Below the pieces are notes generated by a model. It did no database searches. It was given only the letters and a program-made list of their open reading frames with translations, and was not told where the DNA came from. Of a DNA stretch of 26,714 nucleotides, positions 1 to 8,051 are shown piece by piece. Source of the stretch: GCA-002712045 sp028112705 (GTDB taxonomy: Bacteria > Pseudomonadota > Alphaproteobacteria > Rhodobacterales > Rhodobacteraceae). Position 1 is the stretch's first letter. Every line of letters starts with the position of its first letter. Where the stretch lies: NCBI GenBank assembly GCA_028112705.1, contig JAOGYN010000018.1, positions 1 to 26,714 on the forward strand, read 5' to 3'. The position numbers and the translations under genes were made by a program.

Positions 1-2
1 AT

Positions 3-836
3 TTCGGTAAAAAAACGGATCCAACAATTTTGTTCATTAGAGGGTTGGGAAGTCAATTAATACATTGGCCATCAAATTTTATTAATGGATTTGTTGAAGT
101 GGGCTATAGAGTGATAATATTTGATAACCGCGATATTGGTTTATCGGCTCGCTGTCCCAAGAAAGAAATCTCATATAGTAGAGAAAATATTATCAGTACA
201 ATTGATGCTGGAGAAAAGATAACCCCTGCTTATTCTTTGGATGATATGGCTTTGGATGTTGTAGGATTAATGGATGCTATTGGAATTGAGAAAGCTCATA
301 TTTTTGGAATGTCATTAGGTGGAGCGATAACACAGGTATTGCTTATAAATCATCAATCTAGGCTTCACTCTGCAACTATTGTGATGTCATCGTCCAAATT
401 ATCAGATCCGTCAAGAATTAAGAAAATTGCCCTTAAGCATAATAGTAGAGAGGAATATGTGGAAAATGCAGTTAATGAAAGTAAAATTTGGGGTAATTTG
501 AATTTTCCCGTTTCAGAAGCCTATACTCGCGATTTAGCTGGCCGTGCATTTGATCGAGGTGCGGATAGCGAGGCTGTAAATCGGCAAGCATCAGCAGTTT
601 ATTCGTTTGGCGATAGAAGGGCTGCTTTAAAGTTGATAGATTTGCCTTGTCTGGTGATACATGGCGCAGATGATGTCTTAGTCCCACCTGAAGAAGGAAA
701 GGAAATTGCTTCACTAATAAAATCTTCAGAAGTAAAGATTATTGAAGGTATGGGGCATGAAATAACTTCTTTACTCTCCCCGATAATAAATAACCTAGTA
801 CATGACTTTTTAATGCGAAGATGTAATATACTATAA
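3..836 (+). CDS. alpha/beta hydrolase, RdmC-like (5' truncated)
   Basis: Partial gene: the frame is open from the first complete codon at base 3, and the protein starts mid-sequence with residues that resemble the strand before an oxyanion loop (DPTILFIRGLG). A start at the TTG at 30 is therefore unlikely. The alpha/beta hydrolase triad is visible: nucleophile elbow GMSLGG, acid in the GADD stretch, and histidine in GMGHE near the C-terminus. The 'DNRDIGLSA' segment and the 'YSLDDMALDVVGLMDAIGI' segment resemble the aclacinomycin methylesterase (RdmC)-like branch, which hydrolyses esters or lactones; the substrate cannot be read from sequence. It lies 36 bp upstream of a 3-oxoadipyl-CoA-type thiolase, so the two may be co-transcribed. 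An enol-lactonase (PcaD) role would fit that neighbour, but the sequence looks more RdmC-like. Probably only a few dozen N-terminal residues are missing. Confidence 0.85.
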   Translation, partial: FGKKTDPTILFIRGLGSQLIHWPSNFINGFVEVGYRVIIFDNRDIGLSARCPKKEISYSRENIISTIDAGEKITPAYSLDDMALDVVGLMDAIGIEKAHIFGMSLGGAITQVLLINHQSRLHSATIVMSSSKLSDPSRIKKIALKHNSREEYVENAVNESKIWGNLNFPVSEAYTRDLAGRAFDRGADSEAVNRQASAVYSFGDRRAALKLIDLPCLVIHGADDVLVPPEEGKEIASLIKSSEVKIIEGMGHEITSLLSPIINNLVHDFLMRRCNIL

Positions 837-872
837 AAAATCGTTTAACTTAATAATGTTAGGATCCTAAAA

Positions 873-2072
873 ATGGTTGAGGCATACATATGCGATTATG
901 TTAGAACTGCTATTGGTCGATTTGGTGGGGCTCTTTCCTCTGTAAGAACTGATGATTTAGCTGCAATTCCAATTAAGGCACTAAAAGAACGAAATACTGG
1001 TGTCGATTGGGAAGGTATAAATGACGTTTACTTAGGCTGTGCTAATCAGGCTGGTGAAGATAATCGAAATATTGCACGAATGGCATCCTTATTGGCAGGT
1101 TTGCCAGTTGAGGTCCCAGGTGTAACTATAAATAGATTGTGTGGATCTGGAATGGACTCAATAATTTGTGCTGCAAGAACTATCAAATCTGGTGAAGCTG
1201 ATATTATTTTAGCGGGTGGTGTTGAAAGTATGACGCGGGCACCTTTTGTTATGCCCAAAGCTACAACGGCATTTTCACGACAGAGTGAAGTTTTTGATAC
1301 AACCATCGGTTGGCGCTTCATTAATAAACAAATGAAAAACCTTTATGGAACCGATAGTATGCCAGAAACTGGTGAAAACGTAGCAGAGCAATTTAAAGTA
1401 AGTCGCGAGGACCAAGACTCTTTCGCTCTTAGAAGCCAAGAAAAGGCAAGAGAAGCAATAGAAAACGGCCGTTTTAAAAAGGAAATTACACCGGTAGTCA
1501 TTTCTCAACGGAAAGGTGAGGATATTATCTTCCAGCAAGATGAGCATCCAAGGCTATCTTCCCTCGATAAATTGGCTAAATTAGCAACACCTTTTAGGAA
1601 GGATGGATGTATTACTGCTGGGAATGCTGCTGGAATAAATGATGGTGCTGCCTGCTTAATTATTGCAAATGAGCAAGCAATAAAAAAATATAATTTAAAA
1701 CCAATTGTACGTATTGTAGCAGGAACTACTGTGGGAGTTGAACCAAGGATAATGGGTATAGGACCATTTTCTGCTACTGATAAGGTATTGAAAATGTCAC
1801 AATGGGAAAAAGATGATTTAGATGTGATTGAAATAAATGAAGCGTTTGCTTCTCAGGGCTTAGCTTCTTTAAGGCTCTTGGGAATTAATGATGATGATCC
1901 ACGAGTTAATCCCAATGGTGGTGCTATAGCGTTAGGCCATCCATTGGGAATGTCAGGGTCTAGAATAACTGGGACTGCTGCTCTGCAGTTATCTAAAGTA
2001 GGACAAAAGGCTCTGGCAACAATGTGTATTGGAGTTGGTCAAGGGATCGCAATAACAATTGAGAAAGTTTAA
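873..2072 (+). CDS. pcaF: 3-oxoadipyl-CoA thiolase-type acetyl-CoA acyltransferase
   Basis: Thiolase of 399 aa, the usual length. It cleaves a 3-oxoacyl-CoA with CoA to acetyl-CoA and a shortened acyl-CoA; the PcaF/PaaJ branch makes succinyl-CoA plus acetyl-CoA from 3-oxoadipyl-CoA at the end of beta-ketoadipate and phenylacetate catabolism. Catalytic elements are present: acyl-accepting Cys90 in NRLCGSGMDS, His near 356 in ALGHPLG, and Cys385 in CIGVGQGIA. The N-terminus (ICDYVRTAIGRFGGALSSVR), the loop 'AFSRQSEVFDTTIGWRF' and 'TDSMPETGENVAE' match my recollection of E. coli PaaJ and Pseudomonas PcaF closely, more so than of short-chain thiolase PhaA. No other beta-ketoadipate genes are in the window, so the pathway is inferred. 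A weak AGGA lies upstream of the ATG. Confidence 0.88.
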   Translation: MVEAYICDYVRTAIGRFGGALSSVRTDDLAAIPIKALKERNTGVDWEGINDVYLGCANQAGEDNRNIARMASLLAGLPVEVPGVTINRLCGSGMDSIICAARTIKSGEADIILAGGVESMTRAPFVMPKATTAFSRQSEVFDTTIGWRFINKQMKNLYGTDSMPETGENVAEQFKVSREDQDSFALRSQEKAREAIENGRFKKEITPVVISQRKGEDIIFQQDEHPRLSSLDKLAKLATPFRKDGCITAGNAAGINDGAACLIIANEQAIKKYNLKPIVRIVAGTTVGVEPRIMGIGPFSATDKVLKMSQWEKDDLDVIEINEAFASQGLASLRLLGINDDDPRVNPNGGAIALGHPLGMSGSRITGTAALQLSKVGQKALATMCIGVGQGIAITIEKV

Positions 2073-2220
2073 ATTTATATATAAATAATATTGTTATTTT
2101 ACAATTGGTTATTATTAATACTGGATGTGATATTAAAGTGGATGTTAGCGATCGAGATGATCATATTATTATTGTTATTTATCAATAGAGCTTTCTTGAA
2201 ATTTGATTTATACACAAGTT

Positions 2221-2976
2221 ATGAAAACCAAAGATTCAATAAAAAAACATTCTTTACAGCCAACAGTTATTTTGGTTGAACCTCAAATGGGCGAAAACAT
2301 AGGGGCAGCGGCACGTGCCATGTGGAATTTTGGCTTAGAGCGCCTCAGGATTGTAAATCCGCGAGACGGTTGGCCAAATCAAAAAGCAGTAGTTATGGCT
2401 AGTGGTGCTGGTCGCCTGCTGGATGAGGCTTCTATTTACAATACGACAAATGAGTCTATTGCAGATTTAACATATGTTTTTGCCACGACAGCACGGGTCA
2501 GGGGGCTTAATAAGAATGTTATAACGCCCCTTCAAGCAATGAAAAAAACTAGAAATTTAATTGAAAGTGGAGAACGCGTTGGTGTGCTGTTTGGGCCAGA
2601 GCGCGCAGGCTTGTCTAATGATGACACTGCATTGGCCCGGGATATCATATCAATTCCTGTTAATCCTTCATTTCCTTCTCTAAATTTGGCTCAGTCTGTT
2701 CTATTAAATGCTTATGAATGGCGGAATGGTGGAAGAGATCCTATTTCGATTATAGATCAACCAAAATTAGCCAAAAGTCTAGATATCAAGATTTTAACTG
2801 ATGCATATGAAAAGGAGTTGTCTGAGCAAGGTTTCTTTTGGCCAGAGGAGAAGGCCAGCTCCATGCGCTTACACCTTAAATCTTTATTTTCCCGTTTATT
2901 ACTGTCTGAAGCAGACGTTCGCATCCTTCATGGAGTTCGGAAATCTTTGACCCGTATTAAGCGTGCGCGTGATTGA
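2221..2976 (+). CDS. trmJ: tRNA (cytidine/uridine-2'-O-)-methyltransferase TrmJ
   Basis: SPOUT (TrmH/SpoU) superfamily RNA methyltransferase, 251 aa from the ATG at 2221. The frame is also open to a TTG at 2203, but that start would add only six residues and lacks a ribosome binding site. SpoU motif 1 is visible (NIGAAARAMWNFGL), followed by the SAM-binding knot motifs 'VLFGPERAGLSNDD' and 'SFPSLNLAQSVLLNAYEW'. The N-terminal 'ILVEPQMGENIG' and the charged C-terminal helical tail are typical of TrmJ, which methylates the ribose 2'-OH of nucleotide 32 in the tRNA anticodon loop using S-adenosylmethionine. An rRNA-targeting relative cannot be fully excluded. A GC-rich dyad overlaps the stop codon. 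Confidence 0.9.
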   Translation: MKTKDSIKKHSLQPTVILVEPQMGENIGAAARAMWNFGLERLRIVNPRDGWPNQKAVVMASGAGRLLDEASIYNTTNESIADLTYVFATTARVRGLNKNVITPLQAMKKTRNLIESGERVGVLFGPERAGLSNDDTALARDIISIPVNPSFPSLNLAQSVLLNAYEWRNGGRDPISIIDQPKLAKSLDIKILTDAYEKELSEQGFFWPEEKASSMRLHLKSLFSRLLLSEADVRILHGVRKSLTRIKRARD

Positions 2977-2981
2977 CGCGC
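2965..2981 (+). terminator. possible weak terminator after trmJ
   Basis: GCGCGT (2965-2970) and ACGCGC (2976-2981) form a perfect 6-bp GC-only-plus-one stem with a 5-nt loop spanning the trmJ stop codon. It is followed by the T-rich stretch TTGTCTATTTTGT. Such GC density stands out in this AT-rich DNA. The T-tract is interrupted, so termination would be partial at best, and read-through into ctaA is plausible. Confidence 0.3.
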
Positions 2982-3029
2982 TTGTCTATTTTGTCACTTA
3001 GCATTATTTCAGTTTGTGAGGAGCGTTGA

Positions 3030-4160
3030 ATGTCAGAAAAAAGATCAATTTTTGAAGAGGTAGACATCGCTGATGCTAGTTCAAAAAAAGTTAAAAATAA
3101 TGTGGAAATTATTAATTCCAATAAAGCCCTTCAAATTTGGTTGTTAGTTCTTTTTATTCTTGTTGCTGCAATGATTGTGGTGGGTGGTTTAACTAGGCTC
3201 ACAGACAGTGGTCTTTCAATCACTGAATGGAAACCTCTCACTGGCGCCTTGCCGCCCCTGAGCCTTGAGGTATGGCAGCTAGAATTTGATAAATATAAAA
3301 CTATTCCAGAGTTTAGCATTCAAAATAAAGCAATGACTTTGAGTGAGTTCAAAACTATTTACTGGTGGGAATGGGGGCACAGACAATTAGGCCGAGTTGT
3401 TGGTATTGTTTGGCTGTTTGGATTTTTTTGGTTGGCTCTTGTGAGAAAACTGACAAATTTGTGGATTACTCGATCATTTATAATTGGTGGCTTGGGTGGT
3501 TTACAGGGTGCCATTGGTTGGTGGATGGTTTCATCAGGATTAAGTGGTAGAATGGTGGACGTTGCGTCGTACAGGTTAGCTGTGCATTTGGGGCTCGCAT
3601 TTTTAATACTCACTCTTATTACTTGGTATCTTTTTCAAACAAATATAAATGATCAAGAGAAAATAAGATCACGTCGAGAAAGAGATAAAAGTCTCGTTCC
3701 TTTAGTCAATATCCTGCTTGGAGTTGTTTTTCTTCAAATTATTGTAGGCGCTTTGGTAGCTGGTATTGATGCTGGACGTGGTTATACTGACTGGCCCTTA
3801 ATGAATGGAGAGTTTCTACCGTCTGAAAGTTTTGATTATCAACCAATTCTTATCAATTTTACAGAAAATCCTGCTTTGGTCCAATTCAATCATCGCGTTG
3901 TAGGTTATTTAACTGTGCTTTATACAATTTTTGTTTGGTGGCGATGTCGATCATCTTCATTTTCAGTCACTGTAAAAAAAGCGAATTTAGTTTGTTTAAT
4001 GATGTTTGTTCAAATGATGATGGGGATAGCAACAGTAATTTATGCAGCACCGCTTGGTTGGGCTATAGTGCATCAATTTGGAGCCATTATAATAGTTCTT
4101 CTGGTACAATCATTAAGATCACAAGTCTATTTCCCAACAAGACAATCGTTTAAGGTATAG
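3030..4160 (+). CDS. ctaA: heme A synthase (CtaA/COX15)
   Basis: Integral membrane protein, 376 aa, about eight hydrophobic segments. It oxidises heme O to heme A for the aa3-type cytochrome oxidase at the inner membrane. Signature stretches: 'GGLTRLTDSGLSITEWKPLT' after the first membrane segment, and four conserved heme-ligand histidines at His117 (EWGHRQLGR), His186 (RLAVHLGLA), His288 (FNHRVVGY) and His348 (IVHQFGA). The proteobacterial/mitochondrial COX15 layout is recognisable from 'DAGRGYTDWPLMNGEFLP'. There is no cysteine pair in the first extracytoplasmic loop, unlike Bacillus CtaA. A strong GAGGAG (3018-3023) sits 6 nt before the ATG. The M32 peptidase follows 12 bp after the stop. 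CtaB and oxidase subunits are not in the window. Confidence 0.96.
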   Translation: MSEKRSIFEEVDIADASSKKVKNNVEIINSNKALQIWLLVLFILVAAMIVVGGLTRLTDSGLSITEWKPLTGALPPLSLEVWQLEFDKYKTIPEFSIQNKAMTLSEFKTIYWWEWGHRQLGRVVGIVWLFGFFWLALVRKLTNLWITRSFIIGGLGGLQGAIGWWMVSSGLSGRMVDVASYRLAVHLGLAFLILTLITWYLFQTNINDQEKIRSRRERDKSLVPLVNILLGVVFLQIIVGALVAGIDAGRGYTDWPLMNGEFLPSESFDYQPILINFTENPALVQFNHRVVGYLTVLYTIFVWWRCRSSSFSVTVKKANLVCLMMFVQMMMGIATVIYAAPLGWAIVHQFGAIIIVLLVQSLRSQVYFPTRQSFKV

Positions 4161-4172
4161 ATAGGTAGAGGA

Positions 4173-5639
4173 ATGTCTGAATTTACCAAATTAATGAATT
4201 TTGTAAAACGTACAACTGCTCTTAGCCAGATCAGTGGATCACTTGGTTGGGATCAAGAAACTATGATGGCGAAAGGGTCAATAGCCCAGCGATCTCAGTG
4301 GATGGGCCATATTGAATCCACAATTCATGATCGAAAAACTGATCCAAGGATTGCAGAGTGGTTAAATCTAATAGACATAGAAAAGTTAACCCTAGCTGAT
4401 ACTGCTCAAATCAAACATATAAAGAGAGATTATGATCGGTCCGTAAAAATACCGTCAGATTTGGCATCTTCGCTTGCAATTACAACCTCACGTAGCCAAT
4501 TAATTTGGGCTCAATCAAGGTCAGATGAGAATTTTAAAGATTTTGTTCCCGTACTGTCTGAAGTTGTGAATCTAAAGAGACGTGAAGCTGAGGTTTTATC
4601 TTCTTCGAATTTGTATGATGCTCTTTTAAATGATTTTGAACCTGAAATGACTACATATAAATTAGATAAAATTTTCCAAAAAATGCGACCTCGGCTTGTT
4701 ACTATTCGAGATACTGCCTTGTCTGGAAAGCCGGCTCCAAGTCTTGAAGGTATATTTTTAAAAGATTTGCAGATGAGCTTATCAAAAAAAATAGCTGGCT
4801 TATTTGGATACGATTTTAATCGTGGTCGTTTGGATCTAGCTGTGCATCCGTTTTCTTCAGGTTCTGGTGATGATGTTCGTATCACCACAAGAGTTGAAGA
4901 AAAGGATCCTTTTAATTGTTTGTATTCAACAATCCATGAGGTTGGGCATGCCACATATGAACAGAATATTAATAATGATTATTTGCTGACGCCTTTGGGT
5001 TCAGGCGTATCAATGGGGGTTCATGAGAGTCAATCAAGAATTTATGAAAATCAGATTGGTAGGAGCCAAGCCTTTACACAATTTTTGTTCCATGAAATGT
5101 TAAAGGTCTTTGGTGACTTTGGTATTAAATCAGCTGGTGAGTTTTATAGATGTGTTAACGCTATAAAGAAGGGATATATAAGAACTGAGGCCGATGAAGT
5201 TCAGTATAATTTACATATTATGTTGAGGTATGAACTCGAACAAGCGTTAATAAATGGAAGTCTGGAAGTGAAAGACCTTGAAGTTGCTTGGAATGATAGC
5301 TTTCAGCGTGATTTTGGCTACTCAATTGACAAGCCCTCTAATGGAGTTCTTCAAGATGTACATTGGTCAGTTGGTTTATTTGGTTATTTTCCAACTTATA
5401 GTCTTGGAAATGTCTATGCAGGTTGTTTAGAGAAAGTTATGAGACGAGAATTACCTGATCTAGACACAGATTTCTTGAATGGCAACGTGCAGCGAGCTAC
5501 TAATTGGTTAGGAGATAATTTGCAAAGATATGGTGGATTAAGAGGCCCTGAGTTAACAATTTCTCACGCAACTAATGAAATCCCTAATGAAGAACCTTTG
5601 CTTAATTACCTTGAGAAAAAATTTAGTTCTTTAGCTTGA
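4173..5639 (+). CDS. carboxypeptidase, M32 family (Taq/Pfu type)
   Basis: Zinc carboxypeptidase of 488 aa, full length for family M32 (about 490-510 aa), predicted cytoplasmic with no signal peptide. The HExxH zinc motif is at residues 255-259 (TIHEVGHATYEQ), and the downstream glutamate ligand lies in the HES motif at 284-286 (GVHESQSR). Further M32 signatures are HPF at 225-227, DVRITTR near 234-240, 'YIRTEADEVQYNLHI' and 'LQDVHWSVGLFGYFP'. The family trims C-terminal residues broadly but generally not before proline; a role in peptide turnover is expected. It is 12 bp behind ctaA with AGAGG before the ATG, so it is probably co-transcribed. It converges on the crotonase gene, with the stops only 6 bp apart. 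Confidence 0.95.
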   Translation: MSEFTKLMNFVKRTTALSQISGSLGWDQETMMAKGSIAQRSQWMGHIESTIHDRKTDPRIAEWLNLIDIEKLTLADTAQIKHIKRDYDRSVKIPSDLASSLAITTSRSQLIWAQSRSDENFKDFVPVLSEVVNLKRREAEVLSSSNLYDALLNDFEPEMTTYKLDKIFQKMRPRLVTIRDTALSGKPAPSLEGIFLKDLQMSLSKKIAGLFGYDFNRGRLDLAVHPFSSGSGDDVRITTRVEEKDPFNCLYSTIHEVGHATYEQNINNDYLLTPLGSGVSMGVHESQSRIYENQIGRSQAFTQFLFHEMLKVFGDFGIKSAGEFYRCVNAIKKGYIRTEADEVQYNLHIMLRYELEQALINGSLEVKDLEVAWNDSFQRDFGYSIDKPSNGVLQDVHWSVGLFGYFPTYSLGNVYAGCLEKVMRRELPDLDTDFLNGNVQRATNWLGDNLQRYGGLRGPELTISHATNEIPNEEPLLNYLEKKFSSLA

Positions 5640-5645
5640 AAATAT

Positions 5646-6437
5646 TTATTGTTCCCATAGAGGATCTCTCTTCTCAATAAATGCTGAAACTCCTTCTTCA
5701 GTATCTTTATTTAACATGTTTTCAACCATAACATTACCAGTATATTCGTAAGCTTGTTCGATTGGCATAGCTATCTGATTATAAAAGGCTTCTTTACCAA
5801 TTTTTACAGCTGAACCAAGTTTAGATTCGATTTTTTTAGCTAACTTCAATGTCTCTACATCTAACTGACCAGGTGGTGCAATTCTATTAATTAGCCCCAA
5901 AGAATAGGCTTTTTCTGGATCAATAAACTCTCCAGTTGTAAGCATTTCAAAAACTTTTTTTCTTGGAATATTTCGGGAAAGAGCTACCATCGGGGTTGAG
6001 CAAAATAAGCCAATATTAACCCCATTAACCCCAAATTTTGTTTCTTCTGCAGCCACTGCCAAATCGCATGAAGCTACAAGTTGGCAACCAGCGGCGGTTG
6101 CAATTCCATGAACCTGAGCAATTACAGGTTGTGGCAAAGTTGGAATTGTTTGCATCATTTTTGCACATTTATCAAAAAGCGCTTTAAAAGCCGATTTACC
6201 ACCGTCTTCATCTTGCCGACTCAACGTCATTTCTTTTAAATCATGCCCTGCGCAGAAAGCTTTTCCTGAACCCTTAATTATTATTACCCTAATTTTTTTA
6301 TCAATTTTTAAATTGTCTAGTTCTGACTGTAGGCAATCTAACATTTCATTAGACAAGGCATTCAATGAATTTGGACTGTTCAATGTCAAAGTTGCTATTG
6401 CATTTTCATCTTTGCGCTTCAATAATTCTTCTGACAT
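5646..6437 (-). CDS. crotonase-fold protein, ECHDC3-like; catalytic Glu pair absent
   Basis: Enoyl-CoA hydratase/isomerase superfamily, 263 aa. Both halves of the CoA oxyanion hole are visible: 'GKAFCAGHDLKEM' (residues 58-70) and 'HGIATAAGCQLVASCDLAVA' (110-129). In rat crotonase the acid/base residues are Glu144 (GGGCEL) and Glu164 (FGQPE). By my hand alignment these positions are Gln119 (AAGCQL) and Gly139 (FGVNG), so ordinary water addition to enoyl-CoA is doubtful. The 'AGHDLKEM' and 'GLFCSTPMVALSR' segments resemble the ECHDC3-type branch, whose chemistry is poorly defined. Automatic annotation would say enoyl-CoA hydratase. It stands alone on this strand, divergent from the thioesterase, with AGAGG before its ATG. 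Confidence 0.85.
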   Translation of the reverse strand: MSEELLKRKDENAIATLTLNSPNSLNALSNEMLDCLQSELDNLKIDKKIRVIIIKGSGKAFCAGHDLKEMTLSRQDEDGGKSAFKALFDKCAKMMQTIPTLPQPVIAQVHGIATAAGCQLVASCDLAVAAEETKFGVNGVNIGLFCSTPMVALSRNIPRKKVFEMLTTGEFIDPEKAYSLGLINRIAPPGQLDVETLKLAKKIESKLGSAVKIGKEAFYNQIAMPIEQAYEYTGNVMVENMLNKDTEEGVSAFIEKRDPLWEQ

Positions 6438-6551
6438 ATTAACCTCTTTTTTATTATGGTTACCTTCAATTACCTACTAAGAATATATTATTATTTCTTT
6501 CTTTCTTTAACTATATTATAAGACCACTGCTCGCAACTAAAAGGAAAGCTA
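6438..6551. promoter_or_regulatory. divergent intergenic region, crotonase / thioesterase
   Basis: These 114 AT-rich bases must hold promoters for both the leftward crotonase gene and the rightward thioesterase-coxG unit. A TATATTAT-like -10 candidate for the rightward genes lies near 6512-6519, with no convincing -35. A short (TTTC) run of under four copies lies just before it. Clear Shine-Dalgarno sequences flank the two ATGs (AAAGGAA rightward, AGAGG leftward). I see no strong dyad. Confidence 0.35.
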
Positions 6552-6980
6552 ATGTCATTACTAAAAATGTCAGCCAATGAGATAATGTCATTATTAAATA
6601 AAACGTTTCCGCAACAGGCAAAGTTTTTTGAAATTGACGAGTTGACAGTTGAATCTCTGATTGTACGTCATAAGATCGATGAAAGTCATTTACGACCAGG
6701 TGGTACTATTTCTGGCCCAACAATGTTTTCTTTGGCTGATATTTCCTTGTATATTTTAACTATGTCTCGAATTGGGCCTGCTTTACTTGCGGTTACAACC
6801 AACTGCTCAATGGATTTTATGCGTAAACCTAAGGCTGGTTTAGATTTATTAGCTAAGACGAGGCTTTTAAAATTAGGTAAAAATCTTTGTGTGGGGGATG
6901 TGTTGATATTTTCAGAAGGTCTTGAAAAACCTGTGGCAAGAGCCTCAATGACTTATTCAATCCCACCAAAATTATCGTAA
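6552..6980 (+). CDS. PaaI-family hotdog acyl-CoA thioesterase
   Basis: Small hotdog-fold protein of 142 aa, the normal size for PaaI-type thioesterases, which hydrolyse acyl- or aryl-CoA thioesters. The central-helix region 'HLRPGGTISGPTMFSLADIS' carries the conserved HxRPGGxxSGP pattern, with an Asp in SLADIS at the usual catalytic position. The strand segment 'AVTTNCSMDFMRKPKAG' matches the family 'T.n...F.rp...g' pattern. AAGGAA lies 7-8 nt before the ATG. It sits 12 bp upstream of coxG and apparently begins the rightward unit leading to coxSLM, suggesting that the molybdenum enzyme works on or near a CoA-thioester pathway (inference). The actual acyl group is unknown. Confidence 0.88.
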   Translation: MSLLKMSANEIMSLLNKTFPQQAKFFEIDELTVESLIVRHKIDESHLRPGGTISGPTMFSLADISLYILTMSRIGPALLAVTTNCSMDFMRKPKAGLDLLAKTRLLKLGKNLCVGDVLIFSEGLEKPVARASMTYSIPPKLS

Positions 6981-6992
6981 TGTATTCTTAAA

Positions 6993-7436
6993 ATGGAAAT
7001 GTCAGGTAAAATTGAATTAAAAAAACCCCCTCAAATTATTTGGCATGCTTTGAATTCTCCTGAAGTTTTAGAACAATGTATACCTGGATGTGAAGAATTA
7101 AAACAAATCTCCCCCACTCATCTTTCTGCAATTGTTGTTACAAAAGTTGGACCTGTAAAGGTAAAATTTAAAGGTAATATTTATCTTGAGAAACTAAATC
7201 CGCCGTTTTCTTACGAAATCAAAGGAGAAGGGTCGGGTGGAGTTGCGGGTTTTGCTAAAGGGAGTGCTCTAGTGAATTTAAAAAAAATCAGTACTGGCAC
7301 TTTATTGCATTACAGTGTCAATGTACAAGTTGGTGGAAAATTAGTTCAACTTGGGAGTAGATTGATTTTTTCGACTGCTAATAAATTAGCAAAAATATTT
7401 TTTAACAATTTTGCAGAATTTGTAGAAAAAGAGTAA
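6993..7436 (+). CDS. coxG: CoxG-family SRPBCC protein
   Basis: Protein of 147 aa with the CoxG (CO dehydrogenase subunit G) pattern of the START/SRPBCC helix-grip fold: 'MSGKIELKKPPQIIWHALNS' at the start, then 'LEQCIPGCEELK', 'VGPVKVKFKGNI' and 'GGVAGFAKGSALVNL'. CoxG is a hydrophobic-cavity protein commonly encoded with molybdenum hydroxylases; in Oligotropha it has been linked to recruiting CO dehydrogenase to the membrane. This copy stops after the SRPBCC domain, with no extra C-terminal anchor visible. A second in-frame ATG at 6999 is an alternative start. It is followed by 120 bp without a gene, then coxS. Confidence 0.88.
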   Translation: MEMSGKIELKKPPQIIWHALNSPEVLEQCIPGCEELKQISPTHLSAIVVTKVGPVKVKFKGNIYLEKLNPPFSYEIKGEGSGGVAGFAKGSALVNLKKISTGTLLHYSVNVQVGGKLVQLGSRLIFSTANKLAKIFFNNFAEFVEKE

Positions 7437-7556
7437 AGGTCAATAATTACTTGACCAAATGCCAAGAACAGGTAACCTTGTTTTCATATCTTAATATATG
7501 AATATGATTTGTCTAATAACCAAATATTGTGGTTTTGTAATACTCGGGAGAAATTA
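7437..7556 (+). promoter_or_regulatory. coxG-coxS spacer with two short dyads
   Basis: Two imperfect inverted repeats lie in this 120-bp spacer. AACAGGT/ACCTTGTT is centred near 7474, with one bulged base and almost no loop, so it is more palindrome than hairpin. AACCA (7518-7522) pairs with TGGTT (7530-7534) just upstream of the coxS ribosome binding site GGGAG (7546-7550). They could be an operator or leader structure controlling coxSLM separately from coxG, but each is short enough to arise by chance. Confidence 0.25.
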
Positions 7557-8036
7557 ATGACAACTGTCAAAATGACCGTAAATGGAAAATCGATAAGCAG
7601 AGATGTGCCAGACAATACATTGCTTGTTTCGTTTCTGAGAGAAACGCTAAGCTTAACAGGTACTCATGTGGGTTGTGATACAAGTCAATGTGGAGCATGC
7701 GTTGTTCATGTTAATAAGAAGGCTGTGAAATCATGCACAATGCTGGCGGTTGCCGCAAATGGTTTTAATGTAAAGACCATAGAGGGAGTTGGGCAAGAGG
7801 ATCTACATCCAATGCAATTAGCATTTAAAGAAAATCATGGATTACAATGTGGATTTTGCACTCCAGGTATGATCATGACTGCGATTGATATGGTGGCTCG
7901 TTATAATAGTATTGGAAAAGAATTAAATGAAGTGGCAATACGAAAAGAGCTTGAAGGAAATATTTGTAGATGCACTGGATATCATAATATCATTAAGTCT
8001 ATCCAGGATGGTGCTTTTAAAATGTCAAATGCCTAA
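7557..8036 (+). CDS. coxS: molybdenum hydroxylase small [2Fe-2S] subunit (form II CoxS)
   Basis: Iron-sulfur subunit of 159 aa, the standard size. The N-terminal plant-ferredoxin-type cluster is ligated by Cys40, Cys45, Cys48 and Cys60 (GCDTSQCGAC...SC). The C-terminal four-helix domain has Cys98, Cys101, Cys137 and Cys139 (CGFC ... CRC). It passes electrons from the molybdenum centre of CoxL to the FAD of CoxM. I chose the ATG at 7557 because GGGAG lies 6 nt upstream; the frame is open to a TTG at 7509 that would add 16 residues not expected in the family. coxL begins 15 bp after the stop. Confidence 0.95.
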   Translation: MTTVKMTVNGKSISRDVPDNTLLVSFLRETLSLTGTHVGCDTSQCGACVVHVNKKAVKSCTMLAVAANGFNVKTIEGVGQEDLHPMQLAFKENHGLQCGFCTPGMIMTAIDMVARYNSIGKELNEVAIRKELEGNICRCTGYHNIIKSIQDGAFKMSNA

Positions 8037-8051
8037 AAAAGGAGAACAGTA

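Noticed and set aside
2091..2279. 62-residue hydrophobic ORF between the thiolase and trmJ
   Set aside because: It runs into the trmJ coding region, has no ribosome binding site, and its hydrophobicity is what AT-rich T-heavy DNA gives by chance.
6492..6510. TTTC tetranucleotide run before the thioesterase gene
   Set aside because: Fewer than four copies, too short to suggest phase variation in AT-rich DNA.
7509..7556. Upstream TTG start for coxS adding 16 residues
   Set aside because: The ATG at 7557 has a proper GGGAG site and gives the usual family N-terminus.
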